A DNA stretch of 11,274 nt, taken from Cyclostephanos tholiformis (lineage: Eukaryota > Bacillariophyta > Thalassiosirophyceae > Thalassiosirales > Thalassiosiraceae). Location of the stretch: NCBI GenBank assembly GCA_036939975.1, contig JALLPB010000468.1, positions 1 to 11,274 of the forward strand, given 5' to 3'. The position numbers and the translations under genes were made by a program. Positions 1-7,963 of this stretch are shown piece after piece (the first letter of the stretch is position 1; every line of letters starts with the position of its first letter). The notes beneath the pieces are model-generated. The model worked only from the letters and a program-made list of their open reading frames with translations. It made no database searches and was not told the origin of the DNA.

Positions 1-108
1 ATCATATGGTAACTTGAGTAATCATTTAGTACTTTTGCCCGTCTGAAAGTCCAAAAAAGGAGCGACGTTAATAGAATTACTATCGCGTACAACGACAAAC
101 AAACAACG
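1..108. other. 5' flank of the SET-domain gene
   Basis: Non-coding stretch upstream of the ATG at 109, presumably 5' leader and part of the promoter. I see no convincing TATA box, repeat or upstream gene in it. The ATG is preceded by an A-rich run (caaacaaacaacg), a common leader composition. Confidence 0.5.
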
Positions 109-2687
109 ATGATGGCTACTCCATCGTCGTGCAATCTCCTTCGATATGGACCGTCCGTGTTCGTTTTCTTCTTCATCCTCCTCCTAGTAGTAAATATTAG
201 TCGGTCGGCGGAGGCGGAGTCGAACGAAGGAGTCGGAAATGACAATGACATCGAATTCGACAACGACCCTTGTCTGCTCTACCTGGCGCAGTCGACCATC
301 CCGAACGGTAAATATACTTGGTCGAAACTACCCCCAACCCCTAACCCCCCCCCTCCACCCTCACTCCACACGATGAGCGGATGATAGTAGCATCGATAAT
401 TCACTCCCATGTTTTCCGTCTCCTCCTCCTCCTCCTCCTTAAATTAACGTTGCAGCCGGCCTCGGTGTGTTCGCCGGCACATCCTTCAAAAAGGACGAGT
501 TGATAGGACGCGTCGGGGACGCGGCGTTTCCGACGGTCGACCAGGTAAGCGGTCTCTATTATCACGCATTACTCGAACATTAAGTTAGGCGCGGCTGTTA
601 CCGACACCTGACATTGTGATGCCTGAATTTCATTCCTCTCTCAAAGGATTGGCATAATTCGCCATCCGAACACACATCATTCGCGAAACACGAGGGCGAC
701 TACCACTGGCCATTGACGAATTACGATTGGATGCCATCCGACATCGGCATGATGAACGAGGCCGAGGACGTTTCGGCCACCGTGACGGGATTCGGCGCCG
801 CCCCCAATTGTCATTTTCGTTTGCTCAACGTTCACGAGCACAAGGTGAGCGCGCATAATACTTCGCGTGATTTTTTGTTTATGATTTCATATGGTTTAGG
901 GCATCCTCCCCGTCTTATTTGTGCGTAAAACGTTACAGGCCAGCTACGACAGTGCGGGTATCGATCGATACAGGTCTCCGGGGGCGGGGGCGAGCACGCC
1001 GTGGTTCAATCGCTCGAGCACCGCCGCGATTGACATCGACGCCGGTTCCGAGCTATTCGTCGATTATGGACCCAGTGAGCCCCGGCGATTTGTTGCACCG
1101 TGATTTTTTTTTCAATCGTAACCCAAACGCACACATATGATTCTGATGTAATATCGCGACCTCCTCCCTTTTCTTGGTCCTTTCAGATTGGTTCCTATCG
1201 CGGGATGGCATATTTCAGCTAGTTCCGTTGACGAACGATTACGAGAGGGCGCAGGAATTTCTCAAGGAATATGGCAGGTTGCTCGTCGGGAGCGACAATC
1301 CGAACGATTTGGTCGATGATAAGATGTCCCTGGACGACGACGCTCAACGGGATTTGTGGAACGTCATCAAGACGTTTCCGTACCCTACCCGAGCGCGACA
1401 GGCACTACCCGACGACCACAGGGATGCCATACGCGCCATTCACGGCGACATACAAACCATCGAGAAGGAGAATTCCATTCGATCGGTAAGTTATTTGAAA
1501 GAATACGGCAAGTGCATGGATAACATCGTGCCCGGTTTATCCGACATCCCCCACGCCGGAAGGGGCGCGTTCGCCACTCGTTTCATCCCCAAGGGGGGAC
1601 TGGTCGCGCCCGCGCCAGTAGTTCACATCGCTGATAAGTCAGTTGCGAACATGTACAACGAAACGATCGGGCGCTCCTTCACTGTGGTCAGGGATGAGGC
1701 GGCGGGCGTAATCACGAAACAAATCATCACCAACTACATGTTTGGGCACAAAAATTCGACGTTATTACTGTTTCCCTACTCGTCGAACGTGGCGTACATT
1801 AATCACCATTCTACCAAGTATAACGCGGGTCTTCGCTGGGCGAAGGACTTTTCATTTTATCATCACGAGGAATGGCTTAACAAGTCAGTCGAATTCTTGG
1901 AGGAACACTGGACATCCGGTCTGATGTTGGAGTTTATTGCTCTACGAGACATACTGGTTGGAGAGGAAGTGAGTTTTTCTTAACACTGATTTTTGGGATT
2001 CTATGATGTGATACTCACTTGTAATCGAGGTTGTAGGTGCTGATCAACTACGGCGATGAGTGGCAAATGGCATGGGATGAACACGTGAAGCACTGGCAGC
2101 CAACAAACCCCGAAAGCGATCACAACAACCTCACCTTGTGGACTAAGTATTCGGAATCGAACAATGGAAGGAGAGGCTATGTCAGAGCAGAAGAATTAGA
2201 CAACGATGAAATAATAAAAACAATGAATGAGCGTCTTGCTGATCCCTATCCCCATGGCATAATGTTGATGTGCACGATAAATGTCAATCACGACACGGCG
2301 TATCTTTCCGCGCCAAAGACGATACCTTTTTTCAGGAGATCGATCGGAGAAGTGGACTTACGCGAAGACTCAGACGACAAGCACATTCATAATTGCAATG
2401 TCACGGAAAGGTACGAAGCCGATGAGGACTACGAGGAATCTGAAGACGAGGAGGAAAGTCATAACTTGGGACGATACATGTACACAGTTCTTATTGAAGT
2501 GAAAAAGCCCTTCACGGATGACTATTTCATCACGGAAGTGCACGAGATAAGAAACGTTCCACGGTCATCAATATCTTTTGTCAATATCCCTTACACAAGT
2601 GATATCTTTTTGAAGAACTCTTTTCGACACGAGATGATGTTACCGGATGATATATTCCCTAAGGCTTGGATGAATTTAATGCCCTAA
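109..2687 (+). CDS. secretory-pathway protein with two tandem SET-like domains
   Basis: Six exons: 109-307, 456-544, 647-844, 939-1074, 1187-1968 and 2037-2687. All introns are GT-AG and all phases agree, giving 684 residues. Residues 1-37 look like a signal peptide or anchor, with a hydrophobic core (VFVFFFILLLVV) and a possible cleavage after SRSAEA. A first SET-like domain spans about 67-208: GLGVFAG, a degenerate PNC motif at 149-151, and AGSELFVDYG at 197-206. A linker follows. The second SET domain is about 327-475: AGRGAFA, YINHHS at 411-416 with N420 (the N-H-x-S...N cofactor motif), and GEEVLINYG at 466-474. The C-terminal part is acidic near 593-608. SET domains usually methylate protein lysines; activity and substrate are inferred only. 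A plastid-type F after the cleavage site is not evident, so ER or secretion is more likely. The ATG at 112 is an equally good start. Confidence 0.9.
421..439 (+). repeat. (TCC)n microsatellite in intron 1 of the SET gene
   Basis: About six tandem TCC units lie 16 bases before the acceptor AG at 454-455. The pyrimidine-only run probably serves as the polypyrimidine tract of intron 308-455. Repeat-length change here could alter splicing efficiency. Confidence 0.7.
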
Positions 2688-2767
2688 TACATAGCGGTTC
2701 TCTTATTGTTCACATTAACATAATCGTTAGCTCCTACTTGTATTCTAAATTATTTTTGGTTATAAGT
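2688..2767. other. short convergent intergenic gap
   Basis: Eighty bases separate the SET gene stop (TAA, 2685-2687) from the ankyrin gene stop on the other strand (2768-2770). Both 3' UTRs must overlap or be very short. The sequence is AT-rich; I see no canonical AATAAA signal on either strand. Confidence 0.6.
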
Positions 2768-4169
2768 TCAGTGTTCCCCGTGACTAGGGGGATGGAGCTT
2801 TCTCTCCGCCAACAAGGTTACGATTTCATTCCTGCCATTGGCAACAGCATAGTCGAACGCAGTCTTGCCTGAGTTATCGACAATATCCAAGTCCAGAGTA
2901 TCAACAGTTAACAGCAGATTAACGACGTCCGTTTTGCCAGCCCTCGCAGCAAGGATAAGAGGGGTCATTCCTTGCCTCCAGACGACATTAGGGTCAGAGC
3001 CAACATCTTTGATAAGGTATTCTACGGCATCTAGTTTACCCCTGTGTGCAGCGTTGGGTAAGAGCGCCTTCGTTGATGAGCATATAGCGGCACCGCGGGA
3101 AATCAAATCCCTTCCGATATCCATGGCAACAGACGTAACGACGACGGAGGATGCCGAACATGCCAATAAGCTAATGGTGTGGAGAGGTGCCCCTTCTAAT
3201 GGATCCACGCAGTTCGGGTCCGCGCCGGCCTCGAGTAAGCGACGACTATGATCGATGACGAGCATGAAAAACGGGGGGTTTGGAAGTGTAGGGAGAGGTC
3301 AGAATTTACTTGCCCCTCGCGAACGGAGAAATCAACATGGGTTAACTCGCCGGGGACGTACATAATCTCCCTCAGCGAGTCGCAAGCGTCATCGCGGCCG
3401 TCTCCGTTGACGTATGATTGGATCTTTTCCACGGCGGCGAGTAGTGCATTGCCGAGTTTTACCCGACGCGACCCCTCGCCGTCTTCGTCGGCCCGTAGAC
3501 GTTCCTCGACTCCCTTAACGTCCAACTTGTCAATGAGCTCGATCAGCGGCGACAACTCCAACCTCGCCGCGTCGAATGCCATTCTCATCTCCGCCATCTC
3601 CTCTTCGATGTTTCCCATATTCCTAGATTCCGCCTCCACGATCGCGTCATCGATTGAGTCGAACGCGTCATTCCCCCTCAAGTCGCACAGTTTGGCATCG
3701 GCACCGGCCCGGATGAGTATCCTCACGCATTCGAGCCGCCTGGCGTGACTTTCTCTGAAAGATTGGAACGTCCCCCTGGGATGGGCATGGGCGATCGAAA
3801 ATGGGGGTCGATGATTCGGGCGTTCCGTCGCAGAAACGATATATAGGCCGTCGAACGCAATAAACACACCTTATAGCGCAGTGAAGGGGAGTCATCTTCG
3901 CGATTTGATTTTGCGCGTTCACGTTCGCCCCCGCCTCTATCAAAACCTCCATCGTTTCGACTGCAAGTTATGAAGACGAGGACGAAACGAATGAGTATTC
4001 GGGGTATTCAATGGACGATGATTTCAGCGCGTGCTGTATATGTAATGAAGAGGGTCGAGATTATCATTTACGTTGTGAACTACTCACCGTTCCCCCAAAG
4101 CGCAGCGATGTGCAACTGCCAACGCGAATTGCGACGTAAGTAATTGCGATGTCAATGAGCATCAGCATA

Positions 4170-4201
<32 letters not shown>

Positions 4202-5060
4202 TGCGGGGGAGGACGACAAGATGGCAGTACGTACCGCCGTTTGGCCGACGAAATTCCCATGCGATGGCGACACTCCCTCGTCATTGATGAGGCGCAAGAC
4301 TTCCTCAACCTTTTGATGCGCGAATACATTGATGCATCGAGGGAGGAATGATTAACGGAAGTCGTCAACTCGGAACAAAGAAAAAATACGACCGACATCG
4401 AGCGGATGTAAACCACGTCTAATCGTCGGATTTTCAAAAAGGTAATCAATTCTCACGTTATTCCTTTGAGTCGCCGAGAGGATCGCATCCCAGTGTGGCG
4501 GCGGCTTCGGACCTGCCGAGTGGGGGGGGGGGGAATTGAGCATGGCGTTCGCCATTATTTGTTACATGTAAAAATAATATGATCGCGATTCTTGATACTG
4601 AGATGCAATCCGATATATTATTTTTTGGGGGTATGAAGTCGTATAGTCATCGTCCAAACCATAATAGTATTCGGGGAGGGAGGAGATCTTACGCACGGCG
4701 GCGGTTGGAGCCTTCTTCGTTGCCGCCACATTGCGGTGATGCTCAAGTTCCGTGTCACAACTCACACAAAAACCCTTGAACTCTATCCTCCTGGAAGACA
4801 ATGGATTTTTGGGGGGGAGTCAATGAGGGCGCCCCCAAAATTGATTTTGGCACGACTTATTTTCTTTGCAATCGCTGATTTTNAATATTTTTTTGCACCA
4901 AAAATATTTCGTTGTGCCAATACAACTTTCCCCACTTTCCCCCCCCCAATCCAGTGTCTTCCTGAAACTTCGATTTGTTCAGTTACTTCTTGAAATTGGA
5001 TCATCTCCGCAGCGGGGAATAGAGCCATGGCGGCTTGGCTCAACTTGCCGATGAACTCGA
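2768..5060 (-). CDS. ankyrin-repeat protein, first coding exon split by a retrotransposon
   Basis: Well-supported exons, in reading order: 4512-4457, 4309-4235, 4115-4088 (28 bases), 3960-3870, 3754-3362, 3245-2768. All have GT-AG borders and matching phases, and together encode 372 residues to the stop. Joins fall inside repeat motifs and restore them, for example TA|LHIAALWGN|VETMEVLIEAG, TPLHCAI|R|ESHARRLECVRIL and DSLRE|II|RRLLEAGADPN. Ankyrin units cover VEEVLRLINDEG through KTAFDYAVANGRNEIVTLL. A charged helical insert (EEEMAEMRMAF through RLRADEDGEG) lies between repeats. Upstream, an exon 4790-4693 (CVSCDTELEHHRN region) is likely, with donor GTAAGA. The first exon starts at the ATG at 10454-10452 beyond the retrotransposon and resumes at 5055 in the same frame. 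Its donor is uncertain: 5044 (GTTGAG, phase-compatible with 4790) or 4986 (GTAACT). Ankyrin proteins bind other proteins; no partner can be inferred. Without the true start, the ATG at 5028-5026 could serve. Confidence 0.85.
4169..4201. repeat. (TA)n microsatellite in an ankyrin-gene intron
   Basis: A nearly uninterrupted TA run (one ATAC break) inside the intron 4234-4116. It is likely length-variable between alleles. Antisense translation of it gives the false YIYIYIY peptides. Confidence 0.9.
4522..4533 (+). repeat. G12 homopolymer (C12 in the ankyrin-gene sense)
   Basis: Twelve G on the plus strand. On the minus strand this is a C12 run ending eight bases before the acceptor CAG at 4515-4513, so it serves as the pyrimidine tract of intron 4692-4513. 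Long homopolymers in draft assemblies are often miscounted. Confidence 0.85.
4791..4964. repeat. imperfect foldback (MITE-like) inverted repeat in the first ankyrin intron
   Basis: The left outer arm, from 4791 (CTGGAAGACAATGGATT), matches the reverse complement of the right arm ending at 4964 (CAGGAAGACACTGGATT) with two mismatches. Both continue into a G-rich run. Inner arms TTGGCACGAC (4847-4856) and GTTGTGCCAA (4911-4920) also pair with one G-T wobble. The axis of symmetry falls at 4883-4884, beside the unresolved base N. A separate small hairpin, TTTTGGGGG/CCCCCAAAA, sits at 4807-4840 in the left arm. The likely acceptor of the ankyrin intron (TTCCAG, ending 4791 on the minus strand) lies at one tip. 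No clear target duplication is visible. Confidence 0.65.
5056..5060. repeat. target-site duplication CTCGA, left copy
   Basis: Five bases directly before the 5' LTR (TGTTG...), repeated exactly at 10437-10441 directly after the 3' LTR (...CAACA). A five-base duplication is typical for copia integration. Both copies retain the GAG codon of the interrupted ankyrin exon. Confidence 0.93.
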
Positions 5061-5165
5061 TGTTGGGAGCGCACCACCGAGTAGAGAGCTTCGGCTCATA
5101 ATTCAATTAATATCTCGATTTCCAATGTTAAATCGGATATGAATTAGTTCTCTGTCGCCTCAACA
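5061..5165 (+). repeat. 5' LTR, internally deleted
   Basis: Starts TGTTGGGA and ends CAACA. The first eight bases match 10204-10211 and the last 97-98 match the end of the 3' LTR, but 128 bases between them are missing. The junction is at A5068, a single shared base. Because both LTRs are copied from one template at insertion, the deletion must have happened afterwards. The lost part corresponds to most of U3, where the promoter normally lies. Confidence 0.9.
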
Positions 5166-5180
5166 TATTAATTGAATTAT
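5098..5180 (+). promoter_or_regulatory. perfect 16-base inverted repeat at the primer-binding position; possible self-priming structure
   Basis: ATAATTCAATTAATAT at 5098-5113 (inside the LTR) is exactly complementary to ATATTAATTGAATTAT at 5165-5180, which begins at the last LTR base and covers the slot of a primer-binding site. The 51-base loop contains a second hairpin, CGATTT/AAATCG (5116-5121 and 5130-5135). No TGG-starting tRNA-complementary site follows the LTR. In Tf1/sushi-type elements the RNA 5' end folds back onto the site next to the LTR and primes its own reverse transcription; the geometry here would fit if transcripts start at about 5098. The start site is unknown and the stem is very AT-rich, so function is inferred. 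Confidence 0.6.
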
Positions 5181-5218
5181 TTTTCCTCTTCCGGGGCCTT
5201 CCCCCCTCCCCCTCTCCC

Positions 5219-5500
5219 ATGGGCAAGATGGATATTGAACAGAAACCGGACGTCCCTCCCCCTCCAGCGGGAGCAGGAAACAACAATCGTCGCAATCGCC
5301 GGAATAATCGGAACCGCCAACACCCTGTCGCACCTACATCAGGGAAATTTGAAGGAAAAACCCCAGCGATCAAGCACGATATCTTCGACAATACTGGGAT
5401 GCACGATGCGGCCCAATTCCATCGATCCCTCAACAACATCGCTGATCACATGCAACTAATATCGGGCAACGATGTATCGGAAGCCATCCGACACATGTGA
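5219..5500 (+). pseudogene. copia gag, N-terminal part, ended by a premature stop
   Basis: Opens at an ATG 39 bases after the inverted repeat (second in-frame ATG at 5228). The first third is proline- and arginine/asparagine-rich (DVPPPPAGAG, NNNRRNRRNNRNR), a basic stretch suited to RNA binding. It is followed by KFEGKTPAIKHDIFDNTG, typical of the gag start in this copia group. TGA at 5498-5500 stops it. The same frame then continues with a proline/threonine linker (ITLPPVPTPTTDPA) before the reading moves to another frame near 5575, so the stop is a lesion rather than the natural end. Confidence 0.8.
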
Positions 5501-5544
5501 CCCATTACCATTACTCTTCCTCCAGTCCCCACACCAACGACTGA

Positions 5545-7050
5545 TCCTGCCTCGTTATTCCTGTCTCGAGCATTACGGAATATTTATGGAAGGAGGAACA
5601 CAAGAAAGCATCGGCCAAGAAAGACAAATACGACGAAAACATGCAGAACGCATTTGTTATTATTTTTCATCAATGCATGCCATCTCTGAAGAATGATCTC
5701 AAGGCGGCGGACACGTTTGCCAACATCCGTGCAATTCAGGATCCCATCGCACTCCTGAAACTTATCCAGGGTTTGTGCTGCTCTTATGACTCGAAGACGC
5801 AAAGTGTCATGGCAACCGTCGCTTCCCACATGCGCCTCTTTACTTATTTCCAGCGTGACGGTGTGGATAATCACACATACCATCGGGAGTTCATGGCTCA
5901 TGTCGAGACCATTGAAACATATGGTGGCATGGGCGCCATTGGCGTAGTTCCTAATTTTCTCACCGCGAAGATGCGTGACTTGGCAGCGTCGGGGGAGATT
6001 GCGGACATCAATAATCCCACCGATGCCGAGCGTGAGCTCACTATTTGTTTAACCCGTGACGAATTCCTTGGTGCCTTAATGCTGAATGGTTCGAACAGGG
6101 AGCGGTTTAGTGCCCTCAAGAATGAACTTTCCAACCAGTATGGTTTTGGCAACGACCTCTACCCCAAATCTGTTGACCAGTGCCTCACCATGTTGAACCG
6201 CAGGGCTGACTCCAAAACAAATCGGCCACGCGCCGCCCACCCTGTTCGTGATATCAATCCCAAACCGGAGGACGAAGCTCTTGTTTTTGCACAAGGGTCC
6301 GACAAGAAGCCTGCAGCCAAGTCATTCAAACATTCATCGTCGTCATTGTCCAGTGGTTCTCTTTCTTCACGAGGACGATATACTAGCGTTCAATGCAAGA
6401 ATTGTGGCAAAGCTGGACATATTTCGTTGGTTTGTCCTGATCTCAAACCTCCGCCTGCACAGATCCATGCCTTGGCTGGCACCGATGACGCCTCGGACAG
6501 CAGTGAGGAGGACAGTGTCTTAATCCTCACCCAATACCATACGGCTCATGATGCCGTCGTCCTCACTCAGGATCAGGGTGATCGCAGCCCCATCAATTCT
6601 GACCTCGTCCTGTTGGACAGTCAGTCAACCGTCGACTTCTTTTCTAATCCTGGCCTGGTCGATAACATTCGTCCATCAAGACGTCCTATCAACATCCACT
6701 GTAACAAGGGTACTCTTACTACTTCTGAGGAGGCTGACTTTGGTGTCACTCCTGTATACTTTGACGAGCGAGGGATTGCTAATGTTTTATCTCTTTATTG
6801 CTTAGGACAAAAGTTCCATGTCACATATGACAGCACTGATCGCGGGGGTGTCTTCCGTGTACACATGCCCAAAGGAGTTGTTGAGTTTAAACCAACGCAC
6901 ACGGGACTCCACGCGCTCAACCTCCGCCACAACCCAGATGCTGCTTTTCTCTTGGTCAACACCGCTTCCATTGACAATTCTCCTGATCATCAACTCCATG
7001 TTGGCACTGTGCGTAACAACTTTGAGGGATTTACAAAAAAAACAGATTGA
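5545..7050 (+). pseudogene. copia gag main body, CCHC zinc knuckle and protease
   Basis: Open frame after a TGA at 5542-5544, coding-like from about 5575 (EYLWKEEHKKASAKKDKYDE) and with an ATG at 5641. The gag helical region runs to about 6230. A CCHC knuckle CKNCGKAGHISLVC lies at 6394-6435 and should bind the RNA genome. A protease domain follows, with LVLLDSQSTVDFF near 6605-6643; the usual D-T/S-G is D-S-Q-S here, a variant I associate with this copia lineage. The frame ends TKKTD-stop at 7050 because of an A8 run at 7035-7042; a +1 shift is needed to enter integrase. A programmed shift is possible, but copia elements normally place one, if any, elsewhere, so a mutation or sequencing miscount is more likely. 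Confidence 0.85.
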
Positions 7051-7840
7051 GCATGCCACCGCAGCGCGTCGACTGATGGGTATGATTGCTTCACCCTCCG
7101 AACGTGACTTTCAGGGCCTGGTACGTCTGAACCTTCTAAAAGACTGTCCAATCACAAATAATGATATCACCAATGCTCACATAATTTTTGGCCCCGACCT
7201 CGCTAATATCAGGGGTAAGACTGTCCGCAAAAAGCCTGACCGTGTTCGTACGGACTACGTGGAGATCCCACAAATATTATTCGATGTTCACTCGCGGGTT
7301 ACACTTCTCGCTGATATCATGTTCGTTAATGGCATTCCGTTCTTGGTGTCGGTCTCACGCAACATAAACCTCATCACCATTGAACATGCCCCGGTCCGCA
7401 CTGCTTCTAAACTTGGTCTGCTCCTCGACCGTATCGTCTGTGTATATGCCAAGGCGGGGTTTACCATTCAAACAATTTTAATGGATAATGAATTCAATAA
7501 AGTGAAGGATCATCTTCCCATGGTTACCCTTAATACTACTGCCACGGCTGAACATGTTGGCGAGATTGAAAGGCGTATTCGCAAGATCAAAGAACGCGCA
7601 CGTGGTATTGTGTGCACCCTGCCTTACCCTCGTCTCCCTCAGATGGTCGTCGTACACCTCCTCCATTTTGTTGTGATGTGGCTGAATAATTTTCCTGTTG
7701 CCAATGGGGTATCAAGCAGATTCAGCCCCCGTGAGTTGGTCCTCCGCAACAAACTCGACTATAAACACCACTGTCGTGCTCCCTTTGGCGCATATTGTGA
7801 AGTCCATGAAGACAACTCGCCCCTACGATTGGCCCGATAA
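7042..7840 (+). pseudogene. copia integrase domain
   Basis: The frame starting after the A8 run (KQIEHATAARRLMGMIAS) carries an integrase core: LLADIMF (first Asp, 7313-7315), LMDNEFNKV (second Asp, 7484-7486), and a glutamate in GEIERRIRKIKER (7562-7594; more than one Glu fits). The preceding segment LLKDCPITNNDITNAHIIFG and DLANIRGKTVR replaces the usual HHCC zinc-binding sequence: no H-x-H/C-x2-C pattern is visible. The C-terminal part, NNFPVANGVSSRFSPRELVL and GAYCEVHEDNSP, matches the lineage. TAA at 7838 ends the frame before the linker to reverse transcriptase, which is broken (see the next entry). The enzyme would insert the cDNA into the host genome. Confidence 0.85.
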
Positions 7841-7963
7841 TATTCCTCAGCCTCTCGACGATACACCGACAGCACCCTATCCTAATGTTCCAGCGGAACT
7901 AACCGGGGTCATTCGGAATCGTGGCCCAAATGCCTCCTCTTCCCTTTCACCGAGATCTACAAT

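Noticed and set aside
2865..3748. Plus-strand open frames opposite the ankyrin exons
   Set aside because: They are antisense shadows of GC-rich ankyrin coding sequence; the minus-strand reading has clear ankyrin motifs and phase-matched splice sites.
4020..4080. Plus-strand Cys-rich peptide (CCICNEEG) resembling a zinc finger
   Set aside because: It lies in the ankyrin intron 4087-3961 on the opposite strand, with no supporting exon structure or neighbours.
4064..4449. Minus-strand frames containing YIYIYIYIY
   Set aside because: They read through the TA microsatellite, which sits in an intron; splicing removes it and joins proper ankyrin motifs.
5068..5165. 98-base direct repeat with 10339-10436 taken as the whole LTR
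   Set aside because: It lacks the TG start; the shared TGTTGGGA at 5061 and 10204, the G-tract, and the CTCGA duplication place the true ends further out.
5166..5190. tRNA-type primer-binding site (TGG..., as for initiator Met)
   Set aside because: The bases after the LTR are TATTAATTGAATT, with no TGG start and no initiator-Met pattern.
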